Origin: Batillaria attramentaria
Lineage: Eukaryota > Mollusca > Gastropoda > Batillariidae
Direction of reading: 5' to 3'
Length of the DNA: 64,000 bases
Assembly (NCBI GenBank): GCA_018292915.2
Contig: JACVVK020000058.1
Span: forward strand, 1,500,001-1,564,000
Shown here: positions 34,901 to 44,196 of the stretch, piece by piece
Position numbering within the stretch: position 1 is the stretch's first letter
Layout: every line of letters begins with the position of its first letter
The notes under the pieces: generated by a model
What the model saw: the letters and a program-made list of their open reading frames with translations, nothing else
The model's database searches: none
Told to the model about the DNA's origin: nothing
Made by a program: the position numbers and the translations under genes

Positions 34901-35879
34901 TGTCTAGTATCGAGACCACCAAGTTCAAGAACATGGTCGATGCCATCGGAACCAACACACTGGCTGCCATTGCCAACGCCGGGCCTGAGATGCAGGTATG
35001 TACTGTACCACGTTTACACACTCCTCCTTCATCGATGCTGCTTTTGATGCGAGTGCAGTTCTTTCATAACAGTATCGAAGTGCTGTCCTTGTTTCAGCTG
35101 TGGAGTTTGTTGTGGTTAAAATGAATCACTGATCAGTTGAAATGACACGTGAGGTGCAATATCCTATTCGTGATGTTCGATTGGCCCTGCAACATTGAAG
35201 TCCCAACATTGAAGATATGAATTGAAAAACATGGCTGACACAAGTCTCTGGTAGTGCACCATCTGTCACACACACACTGTCATTGCTGCTTCAAACATTT
35301 CAAGCCCCAGAACTGAAACGCATTGGGGATGGCCCTAAGAATATATATGTGACCCGCTCTCGCAAAAGGGACCGTAAGTTGCGCTAGGCCGAACGCCGCT
35401 ACAGGCAAAAAGATTGCCAGGGGTCAGTATGGCCGCCTTGTGAGTAGCCAACTTCAACTGCTGATATCTCTGTCAATTGTAGTAGTACAGCTTTCACTCT
35501 TATATTGGATTAAACTGCAGAACCAGGAAATTGCAGTGATATACATATCTCAAAATTGATAGTTTTCGACTTATGGTCCCTTTTGTGAGAACGGGTCACA
35601 TGTGTGTGTGTCTGTCTGTGTCTACCCAGTTTACTCTTCATGGCTGTTATAGCCGATTGTAAAGCTCTTGGTTATGATTATTTCTGAAGCACTGACATCT
35701 GACCGATGGTTGTTCCACAGGTGAAGATGCTGCAGTCCTTGGGCTTGAAGTCGACGCTGATCACCGACGGCAGTTCTCCCATCAACCTCTTCAACACCGC
35801 CTCGGGTCTGATTGGGGGTCTTGTGCCCACCAAGCGCCGCCGCCGGGGTGAGGACAGCGAGGAGGATGACGATGCTTAA
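20000..35879 (+). CDS. MVP: major vault protein, complete, 859 aa
   Basis: Coding exons: 20000-20139, 21326-21521, 22756-22879, 23294-23520, 23859-23984, 24431-24541, 25001-25120, 28595-28744, 29255-29398, 29960-30057, 30925-31122, 31848-31989, 32544-32755, 34189-34432, 34807-34995, 35721-35879. All junctions are GT-AG and frame-consistent; the sum is 2580 nt. MVP forms the shell of the vault ribonucleoprotein particle in the cytoplasm. The N-terminal half is a series of MVP repeats (for example [59 protein letters not shown]). The shoulder, an SPFH-like fold, follows from about residue 500 ([24 protein letters not shown]). A long Ala/Glu/Gln-rich helix then forms the cap coiled coil (exons 14-15). 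The C-terminus is basic then acidic ([15 protein letters not shown]). The start has context accATGG. Length fits vertebrate MVP (about 860-890 aa). Confidence 0.97.
20158..20479. mobile_element. hAT-like MITE in MVP intron 1
   Basis: Ends CAGGGCTTGTGGTA and TAACACAAGCCCTG are inverted repeats with one mismatch. GTACA flanks both sides (20153-20157 and 20480-20484). The inside contains repeats of GTGCGTCA and GAGGGTCAGC. It starts 18 bp after the exon donor. Confidence 0.65.
20684..20850 (+). mobile_element. tRNA-derived SINE family A, most complete copy
   Basis: The tRNA-like head begins AGCCGGGGTGGCCGAATGGT, with box-A-like spacing, then TTTTGAGTTCATATTCCGGC as a decayed box B. The family body GGGGCCAAATATTTGTGCTG and the end AAACACCTGCCCACC follow. 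It lies in MVP intron 1. Confidence 0.85.
20990..21150. repeat. (TACA/TAGA)n tetranucleotide microsatellite
   Basis: Runs of ATAC with interspersed ATAG and ACGT units in MVP intron 1. Confidence 0.9.
21582..21990 (+). mobile_element. SINE family B copy 1, tRNA head, (ATT)n tail
   Basis: The tRNA-like head GGTGGTCTAGTGGTTAAGAG has a box-B stretch GGGTTCGAGTCCCACTCGGG. A conserved body follows (GGCACCGTTCATTCGGG, GGTACTCCGGCTTCCTCCCC), then GGCGCTTTGAGCC and a tail of (ATT)n. It is very similar to 43672-44080, and 61255-61510 is a diverged antisense relative. It lies in MVP intron 2. Confidence 0.9.
22155..22450 (-). mobile_element. LINE 3' end in MVP intron 2
   Basis: Read on the minus strand, the coding end [20 protein letters not shown] and then [20 protein letters not shown] is the common C-terminus of animal LINE ORF2. 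It is followed by a (TG)n tract of about 55 bp, TATATAAAC and (TTA)n. It is 5'-truncated. Confidence 0.85.
24079..24265 (+). mobile_element. tRNA-derived SINE, another family, in MVP intron 5
   Basis: The head reads GGCCTGGTGGTTAAGGCATC and the box-B-like part GCAGGTTTGAATCCCTGGTG. The body is decayed. Confidence 0.6.
26096..26440 (-). mobile_element. LINE 3' end in MVP intron 7
   Basis: On the minus strand the coding end reads [20 protein letters not shown] and then [11 protein letters not shown]. It is followed by a (TG)n tract, GCGCTCAATAAAAGCC and (TTA)n. It belongs to the same tail type as 22155-22450 and 53690-54015. Confidence 0.8.
26513..27563 (+). mobile_element. TTAA-flanked Kolobok-like element carrying a THAP ORF
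   Basis: TTAA at 26513-26516 is followed by AGGGGAAGTCCACCC. The right end is the inverse, GGGTGGATTTCCCCT, followed by TTAA at 27560-27563. TTAA duplications together with a THAP-domain protein are known for the Kolobok superfamily; piggyBac also uses TTAA but lacks THAP. Inside the ends a second inverted repeat of about 20 bp with TGACGTCA at its centre brackets the ORF (26713-26720 and 27397-27404). At 1.05 kb there is no room for a full transposase, so the copy appears non-autonomous. It lies in MVP intron 7. Confidence 0.75.
26808..27371 (+). CDS. THAP-type zinc finger protein, 187 aa, within a transposon
   Basis: An uninterrupted ORF starts [18 protein letters not shown]. The C2CH THAP pattern is visible: Cys4 and Cys9 at the start, FVFPDP, a long spacer with KWLKNL, then C-E-D-H-F in [15 protein letters not shown] domains bind specific DNA. 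The C-terminal half is Ser/Pro-rich, with a strongly basic [11 protein letters not shown] stretch (possible nuclear localisation) and a terminal CVLC motif. No DDE catalytic domain is seen. An in-frame ATG at 26712 would add 32 residues, but that part looks like leader sequence. Whether it is expressed is unknown. Confidence 0.7.
   Translation: MVQCKAFGCFNQQGKCHNADGSHHSLFVFPDPRKSRERRKLCAGAKWLKNLRNANLPFRVQDYTWCASHGVCEDHFTRDCFQDDTYLQTMLLPFQTRISRTCIQSHRFLRLPPRRQSSPPDSSVLPPNIRAQNCKGVIQDPFFQNIGVLYRRRKRKRRRKQEESERVKCVLCSSRQALCLRASQCQR
28405..28530 (+). mobile_element. tRNA-derived SINE family A, 5'-truncated
   Basis: It shares GTGCTCGGGTCGTGAGTTCG, the GGGGCCAGATATTTGTGCTG body and GTTGCCCCGTCTTTGATATG with the other family A copies. 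It ends about 65 bp before the acceptor of MVP exon 8. Confidence 0.8.
28820..28942. repeat. (TG)n and (AG)n microsatellite in MVP intron 8
   Basis: TG runs split by a short AG run. It heads the segment duplicated in ZNF593 intron 1, where CT and TG runs sit at the matching place. Confidence 0.9.
31130..31365 (+). mobile_element. LINE 3' tail remnant with (TG)n in MVP intron 11
   Basis: A (TG)n run is followed by GCGCAGCGAGTCCTTGGAAG, AGCGCTCTATAAAAGC and (ATT)n. The last part matches the tail at 53940-54015, so this is the untranslated end of the same LINE type. Confidence 0.65.
31419..31672. mobile_element. MITE family TGTGACCCGTTCTC, copy 1 (MVP intron 11)
   Basis: Ends TGTGACCCGTTCTCACAAAA and its inverse (TTTCGCGAGAACGGGTCACA) form inverted repeats of about 30 bp. 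The 254-bp body includes GTTGAAGTTGGCTACTCACA. It is in the opposite orientation to the copies at 35348 and 56225. Confidence 0.9.
32276..32445 (+). mobile_element. tRNA-derived SINE family A (MVP intron 12)
   Basis: The head is GATAGCTGAATGGTAGAGCA, the box-B stretch GTTGTGAGTTCAAATCCTGG, then the decayed family body ending AAACACCTAAACACCCACCC. Confidence 0.85.
32868..33100 (-). mobile_element. LINE ORF2 C-terminal remnant (MVP intron 13)
   Basis: The minus strand reads [20 protein letters not shown] and then [12 protein letters not shown], the typical LINE ORF2 C-terminus. Confidence 0.7.
33137..33595. mobile_element. MITE with AGACCTGCCTAC ends, copy 2 (MVP intron 13)
   Basis: Same family as 5496-5954, with ends AGACCTGCCTACCC and GGGTAGGCAGGTCT. 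CACAGG flanks both sides. It lies in the same orientation as copy 1. Confidence 0.85.
35348..35600. mobile_element. MITE family TGTGACCCGTTCTC, copy 2 (MVP intron 15)
   Basis: It begins TGTGACCCGCTCTCGCAAAA and ends GTGAGAACGGGTCACA. The body contains CTAGGCCGAACGCCGC and GTAGCCAACTTCAACTGCTG. It is reversed relative to 31419-31672. Confidence 0.9.
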
Positions 35880-36024
35880 AGATGAAGTTGGTTACCATGG
35901 CAACATAGCAAAAAAATTTGTGGTCTTAGTGAACATGAAAAAAAAAAAAAATGATCAAGGCTGTTGTACTAGCTTTGGTCTGCCAACAAAGCTGCAAGGA
36001 CAGACTGTCGTGTGACTTGTTGGC

Positions 36025-36052
36025 TTATATTATTATTATATTATTATTGTTA

Positions 36053-36083
<31 letters not shown>

Positions 36084-36085
36084 GC
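36025..36085. repeat. (ATT)n microsatellite in the MVP 3' UTR
   Basis: ATT repeats about 60 bp long, roughly 150 bp after the MVP stop codon. Confidence 0.9.
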
Positions 36086-36772
36086 CTGGTGCCGTTGTAT
36101 TGTACATTTTGGAAATTCCTACACCAGTGCTATACAAATGGTGTGAAAGCCTCTTGATGCACACTAGTTGTTGTAAGTAGAAAGAAGCCAGAAACAAAAC
36201 CTCATCCGCGCGCATATATCTGTTGTGTTGTGTTTTGATGACTTTTCGATGTGATTTGTTGGTTTGAATAGAGAGTGAAGATGTTGTTGACTTTTGTTGT
36301 ATAATGACCACCGAAGGATGGGTTTTGTTGTGTTATCATTCAAGAAAAATCAAATAGGAAACGTTTCATTAACGAACAATGCAAATCAGATGGCAGGAAA
36401 TAGCCCAGTGTGGTTGTATATAGCGGCATCTGTCTTTACTGTGATACAATATTTGGATGATGCTGCTGAGTGTGCATGATTTACTTAACATTATGGGACT
36501 AATACATAAACATTCTCAGACTTAATTTGACTTATTGCCTTTACGCTGTAAACTGTATCTGACCATTTGACCCTGGCTGGTTTTGCTAGGGGTGAGCATA
36601 TTTTTCTTTTTTTCAAGAACATCTACATATTCGATCACTTGATTTATTTTGTAATACGTACATTTATGATCCTTTTTGTGATCATGAGTTTGTATGTGTT
36701 TTGACTTTACCTCGCTAATGAAACTTTACCATTGTGCTGGTTCAGAGTAGTTTCCGTTGATGGTGTTTTTTG

Positions 36773-36804
<32 letters not shown>

Positions 36805-36875
36805 GGGGGGGGTTGGAAGTGCAATGGTCCAGACATGTAATGCATTAGTTGTGGTTCTTAACCTTGGTCTTGCTG

Positions 36876-36881
36876 AATAAA
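36876..36881 (+). terminator. probable MVP polyadenylation signal AATAAA
   Basis: AATAAA about 1 kb after the MVP stop, following a T15-G18 tract. It is the first canonical signal I noticed in this flank. Assignment is by position only. Confidence 0.45.
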
Positions 36882-37566
36882 TATGTCTTATGCCGAAAAA
36901 GCCATAGAGGTAGTCTGGCATAATTATTCCGTGCTCGGCAAGACCAGAGTTAATAAAGATGTCACTGGAAATTGTCCGAAGTGCTCAAAGCATAATACAT
37001 GTATGCACTGTATCTGTGAGTGTTCAGTTCGACCGTGTTCAGAGTGTGATCATGGAAGCACATAATTATGATTTACAGTGTATGTATATACCGGTAATAG
37101 ATCCTTTCCTTTTCATTATGATGCATGCAGAACAAAGGTGTGTGTACATTCATTTCATTTCTTCCTCGCATCGTTGGTGTTTTGGTTTTTCTCTTGTGTA
37201 TGCTAAGCATATATTGTTTTCTCACTTTGTACCAAGTTTGTCACTGTGGCGGTACAACCATGCTGTGTTACCAACAGTAAATCAAGAAAACTCAAAACTG
37301 TTTGTGTTGTACATGTAAATGCTTCGTAGTTGTAGAGGGGCTTGATTTCCAGAAGAGCCAGAACAAATTAAAAGGGTCGGCACCACACCAAGACACACTG
37401 AAGTATATGTACAAGCATCCATATGCATTACAGATCATTCAAATGGTAGCTGCTCTCAAGGATCGCTCATGCAGTAGTTATTCGCAGGGATCTTGTGAAT
37501 AATAATAATGATAATGAATAGTACTTGCTTAGCGCTTAATCTCACAGGCAAGCAACTCATAGCGCT

Positions 37567-37602
<36 letters not shown>

Positions 37603-38177
37603 ACATGCACAACCCGGCCTGACGCAGATCGATGAACAATTACAGTCAAAGGCACTGAAACAATGCCAGACTACTCATAAGTGTGAAAGAGGGTGTCAGA
37701 TAATTGCAATGGTGGTGAATCTGGTCACACACACACATCATGACTTAAGCCCAGACCAGCAAGTCAACGGTGCTAATGAGGAAATTCACAATACTAATAA
37801 ACTGCCTGGCTTCATAATACCAAAATACTACACAATTAAAACCGCCAAACTGTTCCAGAAGAGGGGACAGAGGAGCGAGAACTATCCTGAATATCTGGAT
37901 AGCAACTTTCAATTCAGTCTGGGCCTGCCGAACAGGTGCAACTTTCACAGACAAGAGGAGACAAAGACAGAAATCACCCTGCAGTTCGGCTTAACCGAGT
38001 TTTTTTCAGGATAAGTTGTAAAATCACTTAGAATGTTTGTAAAAAGGTGTTTTTTTTTTTGTGTTTTATTTTTAAAGAGAATATCTTTGCTTCCCTTTGC
38101 AACTGAAACATCGAATTGATAATTTAGCGAAAGTTTGTAGACGTGTATGCCGCTTTTCTATGGGCAAATGTATACTA

Positions 38178-38300
38178 TATGTATATGCAAATGTGTATAA
38201 TGGCAACGGTCTGAGAGAGACACGGGTCGAGCTTATTGATTCCTGAGACTAGTAACACAGACAAAACTCTCTCTGTCTGTGTGTGTGTGTGTGTTTAAAT
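38178..38300 (+). repeat. direct repeat, left copy (partner at 39331-39489)
   Basis: Both copies share GTGTATAATGGCAACGGTCT, GAGAGAGACACGG, GGGTCGAGCTTATTGATTCC, TGAGACTAGTAACACA and CAAAACT, and both run into a TG tract. The copies are about 1.15 kb apart. Confidence 0.85.
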
Positions 38301-38390
38301 GAATAAGATCAAAACAGTGACAAGTTATAAGTGCTTTCTTCAGTGGGGCTTTATTAAAAAAACAAACAACCAAACTATAAAACTAAATGG

Positions 38391-38431
<41 letters not shown>

Positions 38432-39330
38432 ACAAATGCGGTCGCATTACTGTACGCACAAATCATTGTACGCTCCACTCCGTTCCTGCACTCCACCACC
38501 CCCCCCCCCCCCCCCACCCCTTCCCCACTCTCACACACACATGTGCGCGCTTCCGTATACGCACAAGCCAATGCACGCTCCATCCCTCCCCCTCAGTCCC
38601 CCCTCACACACACACACACTGGGAGACTGCATGTTACACACTCCCTCCCCTACACACGCCAAAAGAAACAATCGTGTACGCACAAATCTAAGCCCGGCCC
38701 GAGCTCACATGACTCACATTCGACTAGCTCATAAACCACGCCCATCGCAAATCTCCCAAGGTTACCTTTCGACTAGTCCGGGCTAACCCATGAGTGTTCG
38801 GGGAACTTTAAGACACATCCTGGATTACAGGAGAGGGGAAACCATGACTACCTTTCGACCTGCCCCTCCCTCGGTCATCCCATCTCTAACCCTGAACCCA
38901 CCACCTAATTCACGCACGCAAACTTAGATCTACCACTCGTTCTGTCCGCCAAACAATGGCGCCTGCAAAACATGTGGCACGCGTCATCAGTTTCCCGCAT
39001 ACTGAAAAACAGGTGACGTGTTCGTTTCCGTAGGATAATTATAGCCGTGACGAAATATGTTTATAAGTTATCTTCCCGGCGTGTTTTTCAAGCAATTTTT
39101 TTTTTTAAAAAAGGTCTCTCCGACAGTGAGTTCCGCTTCATCTGTCAAAATCACGTCAGTTTGAGATATCTGTGTTTGAGTCAGCTATTTTTTGACAGAG
39201 TTTGGCTTATCCGAATTAGAAATAGTTTTACAAAGAGGGGGGTCTGGCGGGGAATTGGTTTTGGTTTCTGTTATCCGAGTTTTTTGCTTAAGCGTGTTTC
39301 GTTTAGGCGAGTGCGGCTCAGTGTATATGC

Positions 39331-39435
39331 AAGTGTGTATAATGGCAACGGTCTGAGAGAGACACGGCCGGGGTCGAGCTTATTGATTCCTGAGACTAGT
39401 AACACACACAAAACTTTCTCCCCCCCCCCTCTGTG

Positions 39436-39481
<46 letters not shown>

Positions 39482-39489
39482 TGTGTGTT
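39331..39489 (+). repeat. direct repeat, right copy (partner at 38178-38300)
   Basis: It matches the left copy through the same landmarks, with a small insertion after GACACGG and a longer (GT)n end. Confidence 0.85.
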
Positions 39490-40899
39490 TGATGAGCGGC
39501 TGGTCAGTGGTGGTGGTGGCAGTGTTGTCTCCCCTACTCATCCTCATCATAATAAATCCTCAGTAATACTGGTCAAAGATTTGACTGGTATGTGCAGCAC
39601 CAGATTATGTGCTGTGAAAATTTTGTATAAGCTGATTCACAAAAAAATAACATATAAACTTAACATGGAGCGTACAAATTCAAGCGGTTGTGCGCATCAA
39701 GGGAGACAATTTTACTTTTTTTAAGTTTCTACGTTTTCTTTGTTTCCAGTGGATTATGACTTCAAAGAGAAAAAGGAAAATGATACGGGAGACAACGAAA
39801 AAGGGGTAGTTTTGTGTGCTACCGACAGCATTCCTTGAGTAATGATTTCAACTCGGACTGCTCTTTCCGTAACTGCGCCATCGCGAAACCAATACAAGGG
39901 GGAGAAACTCTAGAAGAACTTGCGTAGCCTAGCAGGAAGTGGGTCCAACAAAAGCTACACCTGTGTCTTGACCTCCGTTTTCTCAGAAAAGAATCTTGTG
40001 TTCTGTCTGAGAGGCGGCCCACCTGGTCAGTGAACCTTTTTTCATTTGGTTGGCTTTACATCCTTTGTCGTCTTTGTCGAGATAATGAGTTCTGTGATCA
40101 AACCATACGGCTGTGTCTGCGTAGCTGTGGCAATGCAATGACGAAGTATAGTATAATTAGTCACTATCATATTGCAAATCTTGTTAAATATTGCGTTATA
40201 ACTTATATTTATGTGTACCTTGATTTGTCGCAGATATAGAGTATTTGGTGAACATTTTGTCGGAAATATGGTGAGGTCACTGAAGATTTTAGGGATACCC
40301 TGCACCATTAAAATTTTAAAGAGTCCTTTGTAATTGTATTGTAATTAGTAGTATTCTTTTCTGGATTAGGATTAGGAGTGTGTACCTGTGTCATAGTATA
40401 TCAGGTAACCAACAACAAGTGAAAAGGTCGCACACAAGGTACATGATATACGAGGTAATTAATGGTTATTTTATCGTTGGCTGAAAACAGGGACGAAGAA
40501 AAGAGGAGTATAGCAAATAGATTAGGGTTGTGTAATTTATTTCAAGGGAGTACTGGAAAAATAGTATATTTGGACTGGAAGGTCCCCCCCTCCCCCCCCA
40601 AAAAAAAAAAACAAAAAAAAAAAAAACAACAACAACACAACAAAAACAACCAACCAACCAAACAAACAAAAAACTGACCAAACATTTTTTTTAAGCAGGG
40701 TCAGGAAACCAGAGCATCCAGTATATAGAGAACCCCCCAGTGACCACACATTGCTACATGACATGTATACCTTTACATGTATTAACATTATTCTCATTTT
40801 TAAAAACAAGTTTTAACCATCTGTACAGCTCCTTCTAAGTGAAGCACTGCTGGAGTTAATGGAAAGCTGTGCTGATGAATCTGTCCCGTAGATGTGCCC

Positions 40900-41277
40900 A
40901 GTTTGCACAATTACTAAACTTTCTTGAGTCCATAAAATCTGGGATACTTTTTCTGACAGTTTTTTCTTCTTCTTCTTCTGCGTTCCCTGTTCTGGACTCC
41001 GCCTCCGATGATTAGGTTTGTGGTCTTTATATAAGCAGTGGTCTTCAAGAGGTCTGTTTTGCTGCCCCAGAGTTTCTCTGCCAGTGTGGCTCCGTTCCGG
41101 CCAGTGTTGTGTCCTTGCTTCTTTGAAAAGGGGGCAGGACTGCAGAATGTGTTCCGGGGTTTGAGGGGCTGTTCCGCACGGACAGTCTGGTGAGTGTGAC
41201 AGCCCAAGGCGGCACAGGTGGGCACGCAGTCTGCAGTGTCCAGTTCGTAGTCTGAAGATGGTGGTCTGTTCATAACG
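40900..41277 (-). mobile_element. LINE fragment: C-terminal end of an RNase H-bearing ORF2
   Basis: The minus strand encodes TTIFRLRTGHCRLRAHLCRL and then a zinc-knuckle-like CPCGTAPQTPEHILQSCPLF. These are typical of the region after the RNase H domain in I/Jockey-type LINEs. The upstream side is interrupted by the MITE at 41278-41631. Confidence 0.85.
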
Positions 41278-41631
41278 CAGGGATGTCGTTTGGGGTCGGA
41301 TCTCGGCTAAAAGCCGATTTTTGGGGGGAAAAGCCGATAATCTGTCTGTCATGTCGGCTGGCCAAGCCGAAGCTTTCACGAGTGAATCGGCTCGATTATG
41401 TCCGTTTCTGCGAGATTCCTGTGCTGGCTGGACTAATTTCCAAGAAAATGCAACTTTACAGAACTTCTTTAATTCATGGAGGTGGAGGGAGCACGTAACA
41501 GTAGGGAATCTAGTCGAAGAACTTGTGAAACTGCTTCGGCAGAGACAGCCGAAACTTTCTGTAAAAAGCTGAAACTTTCATGGCTGTTGCGGCTAAATCG
41601 CTGAAGAAAAAAAATCCTGACAACATCACTG
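41278..41631. mobile_element. hAT-like MITE inserted in the LINE fragment
   Basis: It starts CAGGGATGTCGTTTGG and ends CCTGACAACATCACTG, a decayed inverted repeat. ATAACGC occurs at 41272-41278 and again at 41632-41638. The inside repeats AAGCCGA/TCGGCT motifs. Confidence 0.65.
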
Positions 41632-42005
41632 ATAACGCTGGAGCTGTGGCATCTGGTCATTAGATGGGGGATTGTGTTGCGCTGTCCAGATTGTCTTGTA
41701 CTGATTCTGACAGTTTTAACGTTTGAGTACTTTGACTGCAGAATCATACAGGTTTCCAGTTCCCAGGGTAGTTTGTTGTTTCACAGGAGGAGGCTTGATC
41801 TGTTTGATTTGGGTTTAGGTGTTTGGGGTGGGGGGGGGGGTGTGGGCAGTCTCTAGAGGAAACATGACTGACTTACTTAGGCCCATAGGCTCCAAGTGGA
41901 GCATAGGCCATCAACAACCCTTTGCCATCACACTCTGTTCTGGGCTACTCTTGCCACTCCAGTCCAGTTGGTCCCCTGCTTACAATAAAGTTACATAGCT
42001 CTGCC

Positions 42006-42700
42006 TCAGTGTCCCACCTCCAGCTGTTGCGAGGCCAGCCTCTCTTTTCCCGAGAGCCGAAGTCTCAATGTTGTTGCAAAGGTGGTGGTGGTCTGATGAT
42101 ACGTACATCGGCACCCCTCATCACGCGCATATCTCCGCCATGATCTCCTGAACTTCCGGCTGATGCAGATGTGGTCGATTTGGTTTTCCGTGTCATTGTC
42201 CGGCGATCTCCATGTGGCCTTGTGGATGCGCTTGTGTGGGAAGATGCTGCCTCCTATCACCAGCTGGTTCAGGGCGCAAAAGTCTGCAAAGCGCTCAGCA
42301 TTTTCATTCATCTGTCCCAGTCCATGTGTTCCCATGGTGTTCTCATAGCCTGTGTTGTCTGATCCAATCTTGGCGTTAACGTCTCCCATCAGTATGGTCA
42401 TGTCCTTGGCTCCTCTATCTATCACTTGTCTGCAGCTGTTGGTAGAAGTCATCTTTTTTTCTCCTCTTCCTGCATCATTGGTGGGAGTGTAGCCACTGGA
42501 TGATGTTCAGTTTCATCCTCCATGTGTCCAGAGTACATCAGTTGCTCTCCAGATGAAAATCTCAGCTGTGCTGTCTGTAGCCACCTCGTCTCACTCAGTC
42601 CCTGTACTCCTATCTTGTAGTTCTTCATCTCTCTTTCTACTTGTATGGTCCTTCCTACTTCATACATTGTCCTGATGTTCCATACATGTGGCTACTCTTG
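42006..42700 (-). mobile_element. LINE fragment: AP-type endonuclease domain with frame breaks
   Basis: On the minus strand, 42667-42449 encodes KNYKIGVQGLSETRW (endonuclease start). 42452-42006 encodes MTILMGDVNAKIG and NQIDHICISRKFRRSW (catalytic GDxNA and DH-type motifs). The middle of the domain is missing and there is a frame change at an A-run, so the copy is dead. It resembles RTE-type or CFDP2-like endonucleases. Confidence 0.85.
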
Positions 42701-43600
42701 TCCTGGGTGTTAGAAGGGGGTCGGCCTTGCAGCTTCCTTTCGACTTTCACTGCACTGCGTCATAGGTCCAGGTGAATGTCTTGGTTTGTTGCCGTCGATG
42801 CTTCTGTAACTAGGTCTTTTTTACAGGTAGGGGTGTTAACCCTACGCAGACCCATTTAGCCTCTGGGAGAGGTGGTCCACCTTCGTCTGACCTCTACCTT
42901 TTGACCTGTCCAGCTTGGGTGATCCTGCCAGGAGTATGTGCTCCCGCTTGCATAGCTCTCGGGGTCATTGAGGTACACAAGCCACTACCCCACAACAAGG
43001 GGTGGACTGTGTAGGGAGAGGAAACATGAACCTGGTTGATAAATGAATTGGTCTGTGTTGGGGTAAGAGATAGGGAGGCCTCTAGCTTTTATGTATTTTG
43101 TAAAATAATAAGGTTGATAAATGAGACTGCTTGAACTGGGCTGTTGTGGTCAGAACTGACCTCGACATGTTTCCCTATTTGTGTCAGACATCGGTCACAG
43201 ACCAATTTGTTTCCAAAATGTCATATTACTTTCGTACTTTCTTACCAAGTATATATATATATATATTACTACTGTCAGCCATTTTGTCCTATTCATATTG
43301 ATTTATATAAATACTTCCCACAGACCTGAATCCCTGAGATGGCTACAAATTTGCACACGCACATGTATGTTAAGGACATCATTCTCCTGTCATAATAGAA
43401 GTCCTGGTTGATCTGTGACATTACTTGTGATGTCATAATTAACCCTTTAACCACTGCATTTCCTGTCAGTCAGTAGCCAACTGCCAGTGCTGCTCATTGT
43501 CAGCAACCTTCTTGCTTGTAAGTAAAAGGACAGATCAATGGCTTTACCTAATTCAGCAAATTCCCCAGATTTGTATGTACAAGTCTTAACTCTTACATAC
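42701..43600. other. LINE-adjacent sequence and intergenic DNA
   Basis: 42700-43020 is G/C-rich DNA continuous with the endonuclease fragment and is probably the LINE 5' region in minus orientation. A short (TA)n lies near 43250-43266. No gene is seen. Confidence 0.4.
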
Positions 43601-43671
43601 CCAAGCTTGACCACCCCCTGCCCACCATGTGATAAGATTTGTCAAAAAGAACAAGCCAAGTGCTGCATAGT

Positions 43672-44080
43672 GGGGCGGTCGGTGGTCTAGTGGTTAAGAG
43701 ACTTGTCACCAATGCGAGAGGCTGAGGGTTCGATTCCCACTCGGGACAAAGACTTTTTCCTTCTCGTATGTGGCACCGTTCATTCGGGCCGATCGTCGGG
43801 GGTTCTCTCCGGGTACTCCGGCTTCCTCCCCCTCTGCTTTGGAAATGTTCAGCCCACCAAATTTGAAAAATAAATGCAATTCTAAATTCCGAAATGTAAA
43901 TAGCTGAGCTGACCCTTCGCACCACGTGATTGTAATGTGTTTATGTCCAGTGTGTGAGAGAATGCGTGTGATTCATGTGAGCGTGCGTGTTGGGTTCAGT
44001 TCGCGGCGCTTTGAGCCGATTCATGAAATTGGGTAAAGCGTCTATACAATACTCATTATTATTATTATTATTATTATACC
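43672..44080 (+). mobile_element. SINE family B copy 2
   Basis: The head GGTCGGTGGTCTAGTGGTTA, box B GAGGGTTCGATTCCCACTCG, the shared body and the (ATT)n tail match the copy at 21582-21990 almost base for base. Confidence 0.92.
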
Positions 44081-44082
44081 AA

Positions 44083-44196
44083 TAGGAGCCACTTCATGCC
44101 ACTATTACTAATACTAGTATTACACAAGGCATGGGCCTTCTCCACTAGGCCCGAGGCCACTGCAGATTGCATAATAGTGGCTTGAAGTGGCTCCTA
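44083..44196. mobile_element. short palindromic MITE, TA-bounded
   Basis: TAGGAGCCACTTCATGCCAC at the left and GTGGCTTGAAGTGGCTCCTA at the right form arms of about 26 bp around a 60-bp loop. Both ends are TA. It sits directly on the (ATT)n tail of SINE B. Confidence 0.8.

Larger units (their letters stand above)
36900..40810. other. intergenic: LINE tail, satellite-like and direct-repeat DNA
   Basis: 37498-37610 has (AAT)n, a TTAGCGCTTAATCTCACAGG stretch and (CA)n, the reverse of a LINE 3' tail. 38178-38300 and 39331-39489 are direct repeats. 38440-38700 holds two to three imperfect copies of a unit around GTAYGCACAA and CTCCA, with CA and C runs. The ORF at 37709-38014 has no recognisable domain. 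I see no supported gene. Confidence 0.5.

Noticed and set aside
37709..38014. 101-aa ORF in the gene-poor region
   Set aside because: No domain, no splice partners and starts in CA-rich sequence; kept only as a mention in the intergenic entry.
38178..39489. Direct repeats as LTRs of a retrotransposon
   Set aside because: No TG...CA termini, primer-binding site, polypurine tract or coding remnant between them.
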